DNA of 64,000 nucleotides from Rhodobacteraceae bacterium IMCC1909 (lineage in GTDB: Bacteria > Pseudomonadota > Alphaproteobacteria > Rhodobacterales > Rhodobacteraceae). The notes below the pieces were generated by a model. The model had not been told where the DNA came from. It did not search any database and was given only the letters and a program-made list of their open reading frames with translations. The stretch covers positions 744,001 through 808,000 of the forward strand of contig JAPDHM010000002.1 in assembly GCA_030704425.1 (NCBI GenBank), written 5' to 3'. The position numbers and the translations under genes are program-made. Positions 42,297 through 51,615 of this stretch are shown piece by piece (positions within the stretch are counted from its first letter, which is position 1; the number at the start of each line of letters is the position of its first letter).

Positions 42297-45092
42297 CTAA
42301 TGCGCGACCGCCCAATTTGGCCCAGATCCAGCCTCAACAATCAACGGCACATCCAGCTTGACCACTGGCAAGCTGGCCCGTTCCATCACCTGTTTGGCAA
42401 CTTGGGTAAGGGCCTCGACCGCACCCTCCTCAACTTCAAACAGCAATTCATCATGCACTTGCAACAACATTTTGGCCGGTAAATGCGCAATCGCCTCGGG
42501 CATGCGTACCATCGCGCGGCGGATCACATCTGCTGCGGTGCCTTGGATCGGCGCATTGATTGCAGCGCGTTTGGCAAAACCTGCATGCGGGCCTTTCGCC
42601 CCAATGTCAGGCGTGTGAATGCGGCGTCCAAACAGCGTTTGCACGTAGCCATGTTCTTTGGCGAAAGCCACCGTATCATCCATATAGGTGCGAATGCCCG
42701 GGAAGCGCTCAAAATATGTGTCGATGAACGCCTGGGCCTCCGCCCGCGGAATCCTCAGATTGCGCGCAAGTCCAAAGCCAGAAATGCCATAAATCACCCC
42801 AAAGTTAATGGCTTTTGCCTTGCGACGCACCTCAGAGGTCATTTGATCGAGCGGCACATCAAACATCTGACTTGCGGTCAGCGCGTGAATATCAATGCCG
42901 TCGGCAAAGGCCTGTTTCAAAGTTGGAATATTGGCTATATGGGCGAGAATGCGCAGCTCGATTTGTGAATAATCCAAAGCCACTAAGGTTTTGTCGGTCT
43001 CCGCCACAAAAGCCTCCCGAATTTTGCGGCCCTCTTCCGTCCGAATGGGGATATTTTGCAAGTTGGGATCGGTTGAGGCCAAACGCCCGGTGCTCGCGCC
43101 GGCGATGGAATAGGACGTATGCACGCGGCCAGTATCGGGATGAATATGGTCCTGCAGCGCGTCGGTATAAGTGGATTTCAACTTGCTCAATTGACGCCAG
43201 TCTAAAACCCGCCCGGGCAATTCATGCTCCGTCGCCAGATCTTCCAAAACATCAACCCCAGTGGCATAGGCGCCCGTTTTGCCCTTCTTACCACCCGGCA
43301 GCGCCATTTCATCAAAGAGCACTTCGCCAAGCTGTTTGGGAGATCCCACATTAAAGCTGCGCCCGGCCATCTCGTGGATTTCAGCCTCCAGCCCCGCCAT
43401 CTTCTGCGCGAAACCATTCGACATGCGGCTCAAGACATCTCGGTCTACTTTGATCCCGTGCATTTCCATATCTGCCAATACCGGCACGAGGGGGCGTTCC
43501 AGGCTTTCATAGACCGCTGTCACCCGATTAAGATGCAAGCGCGGTTTGAGATACTGCCAAAGGCGCAGAGTGATATCGGCATCTTCCGCCGCATAGCGGC
43601 TGGCCTCATCAATGGGAACACGGTCAAAGGTGATTGCGGATTTCCCACTGCCCAGCAGTGTTTTGATCGAGATGGGCGCATGATCGAGATAGCGCTCGCT
43701 CAAAAGGTCCATCCCATGATTGTGCAAGCCGCCATGTTGCGCGTAGCTCATCAACATTGTGTCATCTATCGGCGCCACTTGGATGCCGACCCGCGCCAAA
43801 ATCTTGGCGTCATATTTCATGTTCTGACCAATTTTCAGAATGGTGGAATCTTCCAGCATCAGTTTGAGCATGGCCAGAGCCGTGTCGTGATCCATCTGGC
43901 CCTCGGCCAAAGCATCCGTGCCAAAGAGATCATCAGATTGACCCGCGCGATGCGTGAGCGGCAAATAGGCCGCCTCACCGGCCTCAACGCATAATGAGAC
44001 CCCGACCAAATCCGCGCGCATTTCATTCAAACTGGTCGTTTCCGTATCCACGGCTACATAGCCGCGGGCATAAATGCGATCAATCCAAGCTTGCAGAGCC
44101 ACCGCGTCTCGAATGGTCTCATATTTGCTTGCATCAAAGGCCACCGCAGCCGGGGCCTCAATCGCTGCCTGCTGCACTTCTGGCTCGGCAATAGTCGGGG
44201 CTTCAACCCCCAGCTTTTCAGACAACCTTTTGCTGAGGGTGCGAAATTCCATCTCTGCCACAAAGGCCATAAGTTCCCTTGGGTCTGGATCTCGCACCTC
44301 CAGGTCTTCGATAGAAAAATCCAGCTCCATGTTGCAATCCAACTGAACCAACTGTTTGGACAGTTCAATCTGCGGCCGATTGTCCATCAGACTTTCGCGG
44401 CGCTTGGGCTGTTTGATCTCGCCAGCGCGGTCCAGAAGCTCTTCCAACGAGCCATATTCGTTGATCAGCAAAGCTGCGGTTTTAATGCCAATGCCGGGCG
44501 CACCGGGCACATTGTCAACGCTATCGCCTGCCAAAGCTTGCACATCAACCACACGCTCCGGGGCGACACCAAATTTCTCAACAACACCGTCGCGATCAAT
44601 CACCTTGTTTTTCATGGCATCCAGCATCACAACACCGCCGCCGACCAACTGCATCAAATCCTTGTCAGAGCTAATAATGGTACACGCGCCCCCCGCTTCA
44701 CGGGCGCGGCATGCCAAAGTTGCGATGATGTCATCCGCTTCAAACCCTTCGACCTCTTTACATGCCACATTGAAAGCCCGTGTTGCGGCGCGGGTGAGCG
44801 GAAATTGTGGGATCAAATCTTCCGGCGTGGCAGATCGGTTCGCCTTATACAGATCATACATATCATTGCGAAATGTCTTGCCAGAATGATCGAAGATCAC
44901 GGCGACATGAGTGGGCGCATCGGGGCCAGTGTTATTTTCCACATATCTTTGCAGCATGTTGCAAAAGCCAGCCACTGCGCCCACCGGCAGACCATCTGAT
45001 TTGCGCGTCAATGGCGGCAAAGCGTGATAGGCGCGAAAGATGAAGGCTGACCCGTCGATCAGATGCAAATGATGTCCTTTACCGAATACCAT
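42297..45092 (-). CDS. polA: DNA polymerase I
   Basis: A 931-residue repair and lagging-strand polymerase. The 5'-3' exonuclease domain covers residues 1 to about 290 (HLIDGSAFIFRAYHALPP). The 3'-5' proofreading domain keeps its metal residues in YVAVDTETTSLNEM, IGQNMKYDAKIL and RYAAEDADITL. The polymerase motifs are all present: A as LVALDYSQIELRILAHIAN, B as RRKAKAINFGVIYGISGFG and C as LLQVHDELLFEV. Length matches full PolA, so all three activities should be intact. It is monocistronic or leads the trans-sulfuration and rluE genes. Confidence 0.97.
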   Translation of the reverse strand: MVFGKGHHLHLIDGSAFIFRAYHALPPLTRKSDGLPVGAVAGFCNMLQRYVENNTGPDAPTHVAVIFDHSGKTFRNDMYDLYKANRSATPEDLIPQFPLTRAATRAFNVACKEVEGFEADDIIATLACRAREAGGACTIISSDKDLMQLVGGGVVMLDAMKNKVIDRDGVVEKFGVAPERVVDVQALAGDSVDNVPGAPGIGIKTAALLINEYGSLEELLDRAGEIKQPKRRESLMDNRPQIELSKQLVQLDCNMELDFSIEDLEVRDPDPRELMAFVAEMEFRTLSKRLSEKLGVEAPTIAEPEVQQAAIEAPAAVAFDASKYETIRDAVALQAWIDRIYARGYVAVDTETTSLNEMRADLVGVSLCVEAGEAAYLPLTHRAGQSDDLFGTDALAEGQMDHDTALAMLKLMLEDSTILKIGQNMKYDAKILARVGIQVAPIDDTMLMSYAQHGGLHNHGMDLLSERYLDHAPISIKTLLGSGKSAITFDRVPIDEASRYAAEDADITLRLWQYLKPRLHLNRVTAVYESLERPLVPVLADMEMHGIKVDRDVLSRMSNGFAQKMAGLEAEIHEMAGRSFNVGSPKQLGEVLFDEMALPGGKKGKTGAYATGVDVLEDLATEHELPGRVLDWRQLSKLKSTYTDALQDHIHPDTGRVHTSYSIAGASTGRLASTDPNLQNIPIRTEEGRKIREAFVAETDKTLVALDYSQIELRILAHIANIPTLKQAFADGIDIHALTASQMFDVPLDQMTSEVRRKAKAINFGVIYGISGFGLARNLRIPRAEAQAFIDTYFERFPGIRTYMDDTVAFAKEHGYVQTLFGRRIHTPDIGAKGPHAGFAKRAAINAPIQGTAADVIRRAMVRMPEAIAHLPAKMLLQVHDELLFEVEEGAVEALTQVAKQVMERASLPVVKLDVPLIVEAGSGPNWAVAH

Positions 45093-45134
45093 GATGATGT
45101 AATCCTTGGGTCATTGATTAAGACTGTTTGTGGC

Positions 45135-45611
45135 ATGAAAAATTTATACCTGCCAGTGCTACTGGCCTTGAGTTGCACATTTGCATCCGCCTCGGCGCCG
45201 GTTCCTGAGGAAAACTGCGTCGATATCCCTGACAGCCACTACAGTTGCTCGCCGCTTCTGGCTTGTGTTGGCAATAGCGGTGAATATTTCGTAGGTCGGG
45301 CTTTGGGCCGGGATGAAGGAACCCTGGCCGGCGTAACCAATTTTGGGTCGATCTGCACGGGCACGTGGGTCTCTCGCAATTTTATCGGAACGGGCCAAGC
45401 CGGTTTCGAGTACGACAATGGCCATCGGGGTAAGGTAATTTTTTACTATCGCGACGATGTGAGCGGCACAGTCAAAGGATTTGGCATCACCAATCATGGC
45501 GTGAGCATCCGCGCTTGGTCCGGCCATTACATCCAAGATTTCCTTGATGAAAAGAGTGGTCAGGTGGACAACAAGCTGATGTGCGGTGAGGTGCAAATTC
45601 CGCTGAGTTAG
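45135..45611 (+). CDS. Hypothetical secreted protein
   Basis: A 158-residue protein with a clear signal peptide (MKNLYLPVLLALSCTFASAS). The mature part has five Cys near its front half (NCVDIPDSHYSCSPLLACVG and GSICTG) and is rich in Gly and aromatic residues, suggesting a small disulfide-stabilised periplasmic domain. It is not recognised as a named family. The frame is open 24 codons upstream, but the ATG at 45135 starts the signal peptide. It is divergent from polA. Confidence 0.7.
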   Translation: MKNLYLPVLLALSCTFASASAPVPEENCVDIPDSHYSCSPLLACVGNSGEYFVGRALGRDEGTLAGVTNFGSICTGTWVSRNFIGTGQAGFEYDNGHRGKVIFYYRDDVSGTVKGFGITNHGVSIRAWSGHYIQDFLDEKSGQVDNKLMCGEVQIPLS

Positions 45612-45617
45612 GACAGT

Positions 45618-45797
45618 TTAGATCTGTCCTTCAAAATCCTTATGCACCATTTTTGCATCACAATAGGGGCATTCAACCCACCCATGCTCATTAGGTATCT
45701 GCAACCAGACGCGCGGGTGCCCCAAGGCGCCCTCACCACCGTCACAGGCCACACGATAAGCCTCTACAATTTTTGTCTCAGGTGCTTGAGTTGTCAT
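45618..45797 (-). CDS. Zinc-finger (zf-CHCC) domain protein, NDUFS6-like
   Basis: A 59-residue protein with the zf-CHCC signature: Cys in YRVACDGG, His in [11 protein letters not shown], and the CPYC pair in [13 protein letters not shown]. This family includes the complex I accessory subunit NDUFS6 and is near universal in Alphaproteobacteria. ATG 45797 follows AGAAGGC with 7 bases spacing; a longer frame upstream is not conserved. It is convergent with the secreted-protein gene; a 6-bp stem (GGACAG / CTGTCC, 45611-45629) spans the junction. Confidence 0.88.
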   Translation of the reverse strand: MTTQAPETKIVEAYRVACDGGEGALGHPRVWLQIPNEHGWVECPYCDAKMVHKDFEGQI

Positions 45798-45896
45798 TTT
45801 TTTTGCCTTCTGGTTGCTGTGGGGCCTTGCTGCGCATATGTCGCTGGATAAGATACCAAAACACGCACAACCCACAAGCACTTTGAAAGGCCGAAT

Positions 45897-46817
45897 ATGT
45901 CACAAAATGCAATTGAGCTGCGTGGTTTGAAGAAAACCTATGCCGCAACCAAAAAAACTGAGGCCAAGACGGCGCTCTCAGGTATTGATTTGGATATTCC
46001 TCGGGGCGCCATCTTCGGGCTCTTGGGACCCAATGGCGCGGGAAAATCGACCTTGATCAATATTCTCGCCGGATTGGTGAAAAAATCTGCGGGCTCAGTC
46101 AATATCTGGGGCTTTGATCAAGATGAGAATCCACGACAATCGCGCGCCTCGATTGGGGTTATGCCGCAAGAATTGAACCTCGACCCGTTCTTCACGCCCG
46201 GAGCCTCACTAGATATGCAGGCCGGCTTATACGGCGTGCCCAAAGCCTTGCGCAAAACCGATGAAATCCTACGGTTGATCGGATTGGAGGACAAAGCCAA
46301 TTCCTATGCGCGCAGTCTTTCAGGTGGCATGCGCCGGCGGTTGCTCTTGGGCAAAGCGCTCGTACATAGCCCGCAGATCTTGGTGCTCGATGAGCCCACA
46401 GCGGGGGTGGATATCGGCCTGCGCCAGATGCTTTGGGACAATGTGCGCCAGCTCAATGCGGACGGAATGACTGTGATTCTCACCACCCATTACCTCGAAG
46501 AAGCCCAAGAAATGTGCGATCAAATCGCCATTATTCACGAGGGTGCGCTGCGCGCATTGGACACCACAGCCAACCTTCTGTCAAAACTTGACACAAAAAC
46601 CTTGGTTGTTGAGAGTGAATCGCCCGTGGATATCAGTCTGCCTGCCGGGGTGGCACAAAGCCAGCGGGCCGATGGCACCTTAGCCTTCACCTATAGCCGC
46701 AGCGCCATTTCTCCCAGTGAAATTTTAGATGCGCTGCGCCTTGCAGGCGTCAAGATTTTGGACATCCAAACCGAACAGCCCGACCTGCAAGACGTCTTTT
46801 TGGATATCACCAAATAG
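45897..46817 (+). CDS. ABC transporter ATP-binding protein without adjacent permease
   Basis: A 306-residue ATPase of the ABC-2/NodI type. Walker A is [19 protein letters not shown], the signature is [15 protein letters not shown], Walker B is [13 protein letters not shown], and the switch His lies in [12 protein letters not shown]. About 85 C-terminal residues form the extra domain seen in drug or polysaccharide exporters. Such ATPases normally pair with an ABC-2 permease gene, but the next genes are an HIT protein and unrelated ones, so the partner must lie elsewhere. Confidence 0.9.
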   Translation: MSQNAIELRGLKKTYAATKKTEAKTALSGIDLDIPRGAIFGLLGPNGAGKSTLINILAGLVKKSAGSVNIWGFDQDENPRQSRASIGVMPQELNLDPFFTPGASLDMQAGLYGVPKALRKTDEILRLIGLEDKANSYARSLSGGMRRRLLLGKALVHSPQILVLDEPTAGVDIGLRQMLWDNVRQLNADGMTVILTTHYLEEAQEMCDQIAIIHEGALRALDTTANLLSKLDTKTLVVESESPVDISLPAGVAQSQRADGTLAFTYSRSAISPSEILDALRLAGVKILDIQTEQPDLQDVFLDITK

Positions 46818-46828
46818 GCCGATACCCG

Positions 46829-47209
46829 CTAGGCTTCGCGCAACATCCGTCCAAGCGGCCGACCGGCGACGAGATGCACATGCAAATGCGGCACCTCCTG
46901 CACCCCATTGCGTCCTGAATTGGCCAAGAGACGATAGCCATCGCCTCCGGTGCCAGGATCAACCTTCAAGGCCGTTGCAACCTGACCAACTGCACGGGTG
47001 AAGTCAACAATCTCCTCTGCACTGGCGGAATTGGCAAAATGGTCAAAACAGACGTAAGCTCCTTTTGGAATTACCAAAACATGTTCTGGCGCTTGGGCCT
47101 GAATATCGCGAAACGCTAGGCTGTGTTCGGTCTCTAGTACGGTGGTGTTGGGAATTTCCCCGCGTAAAATCTTAGCGAAGATATTTTGATCGTCATACTC
47201 ATATGCCAT
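46829..47209 (-). CDS. HIT-family nucleotide-binding hydrolase
   Basis: A 126-residue HinT-like protein that hydrolyses nucleoside phosphoramidates. The N-terminal QNIFAKILRGEIPNTTV and the catalytic His triad in VPHLHVHLVAGRPLGRM are diagnostic. ATG 47209 follows TAGGAGCCTGTTG; the TTG just before is a less likely start. It converges on the ABC ATPase gene with 11 bases between. Confidence 0.93.
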   Translation of the reverse strand: MAYEYDDQNIFAKILRGEIPNTTVLETEHSLAFRDIQAQAPEHVLVIPKGAYVCFDHFANSASAEEIVDFTRAVGQVATALKVDPGTGGDGYRLLANSGRNGVQEVPHLHVHLVAGRPLGRMLREA

Positions 47210-47378
47210 CAACAGGCTCCTAATCCGAAAACAAATGGTCTAATGCCAGTATGGCACGCGCCTTTTGGTTAGCGATACTCAAAAATTCTGCCAATGGCAC
47301 GGCATTTTCTATAAGTGCCACCTCTTCGTAGATCTCATAAATTTGTGGGAATTACGCATCGATAATTTGGTGGTGCTC

Positions 47379-47585
47379 ATGCAACACATCTTGGCGCAAG
47401 GTTGGCAACAGGCGCTGCGTGACTTCCTTGAGGGAGCCTTCGACGATCTATCGATGCATTTGGTTTATGAAGTGTTCAAACGTGACTTTGATATGTTCAA
47501 ATATAGTTTTGAAGAACCCGCCAATAAAATGCCTATCGGCGAGATCGATCGTGATGAAATTCACGCGAAATTGAGCGGTGCCTAA
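47379..47585 (+). pseudogene. Probable C-terminal remnant of a sulfotransferase-like gene
   Basis: The frame from about 47265 to 47585 ends in a stretch (MHLVYEVFKRDFDMFKYSFE) that resembles the final helix of roseobacter sulfotransferase-family proteins, where the sequence usually runs Y-x-x-D-F-x-x-F-G-Y. The upstream catalytic half with its PAPS-binding loop is absent and no good start is present (TTG 47265, ATG 47379 without a ribosome site). I therefore call it a remnant, but a short functional gene is possible. The resemblance is from memory and weak. Confidence 0.4.
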
Positions 47586-47593
47586 AGGCGGGT

Positions 47594-48586
47594 TTAAACA
47601 ATACCCTGCTTTTTGAGCATCTGTGCGATCGACGTGGCAGGGCGCGGACCAATGTGTCCGATCACCTCTCCTGCGGCAATACCACCGATCTTGCCGCAGG
47701 TCTCAAGATCAAGCCCTTGGGCCACCCCATATAGGAAGCCAGCGGCAAATTGATCGCCTGCACCTGTCGCGTCCACCGGGGTCACTGGGACAACCGTCAC
47801 ATCCCAACGTGCATCCGCCTGGCATATCGAGACACCCTGTTCCGAACGCGTGCACACCACCAAATCACAATCTGCAGCCCCCATTTTGAGCGCTTTTGCC
47901 AAGTCATCCGTTTGATACAGCGACTTCAGCTCTTCTTCATTGCATAAGAAAAAATCCAATGGGTCCGAGACCAAAGCGCGAAAGTCATCGCGATGCCGAT
48001 CCACACAAAAGGGATCAGACAGTGAAATTCCAGCGCGCGCACCAGATTGCCGTGCTAGCGATGCGGCCTTGCGAAACGCCTCCTTGCCGGGTTCCTTGTC
48101 AAAGAGATATCCCTCAAGGAATAGTATTTCACAGTCGGTGATCACCTCATCAGGCACATCTTCTGGTCCGACATCTGATGAAATTCCAAGATAGGTGTTC
48201 ATTGAGCGCTCACCATCAGGTGACACGAAAATCATTGACCGCGACGTCGGAAGCACCGCATTGCGCACCGGCGGGTTTGGAAAATCCGTGCCTTCTGTTT
48301 GCATTGCCAAAGCATAGGAATGACCCAAGTCATCATCAGCAACCCGTCCGATAAAAGCCGTACGAAGACCCAAAGATCCAAGCCCTGCAATCGTGTTGGC
48401 CACAGATCCACCGGGCGTTTCTGTCCGGCTCTCCATCGCTGCGAAGAGCGCTTCAGCGCGCGGCTGGTCGACCAGCTGCATGATGCCCTTTTCAACCCCA
48501 TTTTTGGCCAAAAATTCATCACTGCTGATCGCAATAACGTCTGATACGGCATTTCCGATACCAACCACCTGATAGGCTTTGCTCAC
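47594..48586 (-). CDS. PfkB-family sugar/nucleoside kinase, adenosine kinase-like
   Basis: A 330-residue ribokinase-fold kinase. GIGNAVSDVIA near the N-terminus, the substrate motif ETPGGSVANTIAGLGSLG near 57-75, and the anion-hole motif PVDATGAGDQFAAGFLYG near 280 define the family; the layout matches the alphaproteobacterial adenosine kinase group. GTG 48586 follows TTCAGGAGAAAACTCA and overlaps the nth stop (GTGA); a longer start inside nth is less likely. Physiological substrate is probable but not proven to be adenosine. Confidence 0.88.
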   Translation of the reverse strand: MSKAYQVVGIGNAVSDVIAISSDEFLAKNGVEKGIMQLVDQPRAEALFAAMESRTETPGGSVANTIAGLGSLGLRTAFIGRVADDDLGHSYALAMQTEGTDFPNPPVRNAVLPTSRSMIFVSPDGERSMNTYLGISSDVGPEDVPDEVITDCEILFLEGYLFDKEPGKEAFRKAASLARQSGARAGISLSDPFCVDRHRDDFRALVSDPLDFFLCNEEELKSLYQTDDLAKALKMGAADCDLVVCTRSEQGVSICQADARWDVTVVPVTPVDATGAGDQFAAGFLYGVAQGLDLETCGKIGGIAAGEVIGHIGPRPATSIAQMLKKQGIV

Positions 48587-49227
48587 TGAGTTTTCTCCTG
48601 AAATTGGCATAAATCACTGATAATGCAGGCGCGGCACTTGGGTTTGCGCGCAACACAAATATATCTCCCGTGCAATATCAGCCAATGATGGGCGTGCAAC
48701 TGAAAATCTGCAGGCACATTATCTTCAATCGCCCGTTCAACCTGATCGACCGTTTTGCCCGGCGCAATGCCAGCGCGGTTTCCCACTCTGAAAATATGCG
48801 TGTCCACCGCCTGTGCGGGCTGCTGCCACCACATATTCAACACGACATTTGCAGTTTTGCGTCCAACCCCCGGCAGGCTTTGCAAGGCAGCGCGCGAATT
48901 GGGCACCTCGCCACCGAAGTCTGCCACCAAAATCTGCGCCATCTTCATCACGTTGCGAGCTTTGGTTTTATAAAGGCCGATGGTCTTGATATGGGCGATC
49001 AACCCCTCTTCGCCAAGATCGAGCATCTTTTGCGGCGTATCCACAATTTTAAACAAAGTCTCAGTGGCTTTGTTAACGCCCTTGTCAGTCGCCTGCGCCG
49101 AAAGCGCCACGGCCACCACGAGCGTATAGGCATTCACATGATGAAGCTCCCCCTTTGGTTCAGGTTCGCTGTTTTCAAACCGCGAGAAAATTTCGCGCAT
49201 TACCGGATATGGAAGTTGTTTCGCCAT
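48583..49227 (-). CDS. nth: Endonuclease III
   Basis: A 214-residue DNA glycosylase/AP lyase for oxidised pyrimidines. The helix-hairpin-helix motif LQSLPGVGRKTANVVLN holds the catalytic Lys, VDTHIFRVGNR holds the catalytic Asp, and the C-terminal iron-sulfur motif is C-x6-C-x2-C-x5-C in CVARKPKCRACIISDLC. Length is normal. It overlaps the PfkB kinase downstream by 4 bases, so the two are coupled. Confidence 0.96.
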   Translation of the reverse strand: MAKQLPYPVMREIFSRFENSEPEPKGELHHVNAYTLVVAVALSAQATDKGVNKATETLFKIVDTPQKMLDLGEEGLIAHIKTIGLYKTKARNVMKMAQILVADFGGEVPNSRAALQSLPGVGRKTANVVLNMWWQQPAQAVDTHIFRVGNRAGIAPGKTVDQVERAIEDNVPADFQLHAHHWLILHGRYICVARKPKCRACIISDLCQFQEKTQ

Positions 49228-49404
49228 GACAGCTCTATATGAAAAATTCGAACGAAACTAAACCAAAATTCTTGGTGATGTTTCTCAGAGCCGACCAGCC
49301 ATGAGCGAAGCCTTGCCGTTACACAAATACGTGAATTGCGCATAGATAGGAATCTCCGCATAACAAAGCGCTACAAAAAATTGGCCTAATTTAAGGAGCT
49401 CACC

Positions 49405-50064
49405 ATGAAACTTTTATCTTCTGCACTCGCCGGATCCGCATTGTTGGTGCTTACCGGCTGCGTCACGCCACAGAGCGCAGCCAATAGCAATCCGGGTGAC
49501 AACACCACTGCGGGCACGATTATGGGTGGGATGATTGGCGCCATCGCTGGCATGGAAGTGTCGAGCAAAGAGGACCGCAAGAAAGGAGCTATTATAGGCG
49601 CTATTGTTGGGGCGTCGGCCGGGAATGCAATTGGTCAAATTCTGGATCAACAAGCCGCGGATCTGCGCCGAGATCTCAACAATGATCAAGTCGATGTTAC
49701 GAACACTGGATCCGAGCTCATCGTCACGATGCCACAGGACATTCTATTCGCCCTGGACAGCGCAGCCGTGCGCAGTGATTTGCGCCGCGACTTGGGCGTT
49801 GTGGCCGGCAATTTACAGGCCTACCCGAACTCCACCATCTCGATCGAAGGCCATACGGACAACACCGGAAGCGCCAGCTACAACCAAGCCCTGTCACAAC
49901 GCCGCGCGAATGCCGTAGCGAACGTTTTGATGAACAACGGGGTCCCTGCGGCACGCTTGCGCACCATCGGCCGGGGTGAGAATGAACCAGTGGCCAGCAA
50001 TCTTTCGGCCATGGGCCGCGCGCAGAACCGCCGCGTCGAAATTGTAATCCGGCCAAACGTATAA
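49405..50064 (+). CDS. OmpA-family outer-membrane lipoprotein
   Basis: A 219-residue protein with a lipoprotein signal ending LVLTGC (lipobox Cys20), then a Gly-rich hydrophobic region (TIMGGMIGAIAGM, KGAIIGAIVGASAGNAIGQ) like the glycine-zipper of YiaD, and a C-terminal OmpA domain with ISIEGHTDNTGSASYNQALS and QRRANAVANVL that binds peptidoglycan. AAGGAG precedes the ATG by 7 bases. It stands alone between nth (divergent) and a FadR regulator. The family is usually called YiaD-like. Confidence 0.92.
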   Translation: MKLLSSALAGSALLVLTGCVTPQSAANSNPGDNTTAGTIMGGMIGAIAGMEVSSKEDRKKGAIIGAIVGASAGNAIGQILDQQAADLRRDLNNDQVDVTNTGSELIVTMPQDILFALDSAAVRSDLRRDLGVVAGNLQAYPNSTISIEGHTDNTGSASYNQALSQRRANAVANVLMNNGVPAARLRTIGRGENEPVASNLSAMGRAQNRRVEIVIRPNV

Positions 50065-50184
50065 GCTTGCCCGTATCCAGGCGCCTGTCACCCCTTGGCT
50101 AAAGTGACCCAACGCCGCTTCTCTCTATAACGGTTGCGTTCTCATAGACTGGTCATATAGTTTGGCCAATCTGTGGGAGAATTC

Positions 50185-50955
50185 ATGCCGTTTCAAAAAA
50201 TAGATTCCGAAAAATTATCAAAATCCGTTGTTCGGCAGGTCGAACAACTGATCCTGCGTGGTATTTTGCGTCCAGGGGAACGCTTGCCTTCAGAGCGGGA
50301 ACTGGCGGAAAAGCTGGCCGTATCCCGCCCATCACTTCGGGAAGCTCTGAGTGAGTTGCAGCAGGCTGGGCTCCTCACGGCGCGCGCTGGAGCAGGAATT
50401 TTTGTGGCAGAGGTATTGGGCTCCGCCTTCTCCCCCGCCCTCATGCGACTATTTTCAACCCACGATGAGGCTGTTTACGACTATCTGGCATTTCGCAAAG
50501 ATTTAGAGGGTCTGGCCGCGGAACGCGCTGCCCGCATCGGGTCTGATACCGACCTCAAGGTCATCAACGCCATTTACGAAAAAATGGAGGCGGCGCAGTC
50601 CAAACGCTCTACCGAAGAGGAGGCGCGATTGGATGCGCAGTTTCATATGTCGATCTGCGAGGCAGGCCATAATGTGGTGATGCTGCATATGATGCGCTCC
50701 ATGTATGAGCTCCTACAGACCGGGGTATTTTATAATCGTAAGGCAACATTTCGACAAAAGAGCGGCCGGTCACAACTGCTGCAACAACATGGCGCAATCA
50801 ATGATGCGATCCAAGCGCGTAACCCAGAAGCGGCAAGGCATGCGGTGCATCTCCACTTAGATTTCGTCGGTGGCGTTTTGAAAGAACAGGAGCGCGCCAA
50901 CAAAAACGAGGAGGTCGCCAAGTTGCGCTTTTCTCATGCGTTAGACCGCCCCTGA
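50185..50955 (+). CDS. GntR/FadR-family transcriptional regulator
   Basis: A 256-residue repressor with an N-terminal winged helix (ILRPGERLPSERELAEKLAVSR and SLREALSELQQAGLL, read in parts over residues 25-60) and a C-terminal all-helical FCD ligand domain (residues 95-235; Asp/His metal positions in ARLDAQFHMSI and LQQHGAINDAI). This is the PdhR/LldR/GlcC subgroup, which senses organic acids. ATG 50185 is 6 bases after GGGAGA. TTGGCCAA (50162-50169) upstream could be part of an operator. Its target genes are not shown by context. Confidence 0.88.
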   Translation: MPFQKIDSEKLSKSVVRQVEQLILRGILRPGERLPSERELAEKLAVSRPSLREALSELQQAGLLTARAGAGIFVAEVLGSAFSPALMRLFSTHDEAVYDYLAFRKDLEGLAAERAARIGSDTDLKVINAIYEKMEAAQSKRSTEEEARLDAQFHMSICEAGHNVVMLHMMRSMYELLQTGVFYNRKATFRQKSGRSQLLQQHGAINDAIQARNPEAARHAVHLHLDFVGGVLKEQERANKNEEVAKLRFSHALDRP

Positions 50956-51007
50956 ACTCACCTCGTCCAAAATTGCCACCAGCACAGATGCGGCGTGGCA
51001 CAAAAAA

Positions 51008-51036
51008 AGCCCAAGGTTCGCACCTCGGGCTTTTTT
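51008..51036. terminator. Bidirectional terminator between FadR-type gene and atpF
   Basis: AGCCCAAGGT and ACCTCGGGCT pair around a TCGC loop (9 of 10 pairs), with an A-tract before and a T-tract after. It serves both convergent transcripts, the regulator on the plus strand and the F0 operon on the minus strand. Confidence 0.88.
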
Positions 51037-51054
51037 CACAATTTACATGACCAG

Positions 51055-51612
51055 CTAGTGTAGCTTTGAGCCAACCTGTTCAATGGCATCATCAATCAAA
51101 CCGTTGCCATCAGCCGCAGTCATTTGATTTTCGATGATGTCGCGAGCTGCAGCCACTGCCACAATTACCGCTTCGTCACGCACATCTTTGATCGCTGAGG
51201 CTTCTGCGGATGCAATCTGCTCCTCGGCCGCAACCATGCGGCGCGCAACAGATTTTTTGATGTCAGCCTTGGCCTGCTCAGCCGCCGTAGCAGCCTCGAC
51301 GCGCGCGGCCTCCACAATCCGGTTGGCTTGAGCTTGGACTTCAGATTGCTTTTTCTCGTAAGAGGCCAGCAGCGCCTTCGCCTCTTCATGCAGAGAACGG
51401 GCTTCTTCCAGCTCTGAGCGAATGCTGTCCGCGCGGGCGTCCAAAATCTTGCCAAGCATTTTCGGCACACCCAAATACAGAACCAAAGCCACAAAGCCAG
51501 TAAACGCCAAAGTGACCACGAAGTCGGTATTATAGAGTGAGAAGAATGGTCCACTGGCGGCAAGCGCCGGTGAGGCCAAAACTGTCAATATTAGGACTGA
51601 AAGATATCTCAT
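51055..51612 (-). CDS. atpF: ATP synthase F0 subunit b
   Basis: A 185-residue stator subunit: an N-terminal hydrophobic leader, a membrane helix near 28-48 (FVVTLAFTGFVALVLYLGVP), then a long charged Ala-rich coiled coil reaching to residue 165 that connects to F1. It follows b' by 3 bases and ends the F0 operon before the terminator. Having both b and b' is usual in photosynthetic and related Alphaproteobacteria. Confidence 0.92.
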   Translation of the reverse strand: MRYLSVLILTVLASPALAASGPFFSLYNTDFVVTLAFTGFVALVLYLGVPKMLGKILDARADSIRSELEEARSLHEEAKALLASYEKKQSEVQAQANRIVEAARVEAATAAEQAKADIKKSVARRMVAAEEQIASAEASAIKDVRDEAVIVAVAAARDIIENQMTAADGNGLIDDAIEQVGSKLH

Positions 51613-51615
51613 GTC

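Noticed and set aside
45611-45629. Stem GGACAG/CTGTCC as a terminator
   Set aside because: Six pairs only and no T-tract on either strand.
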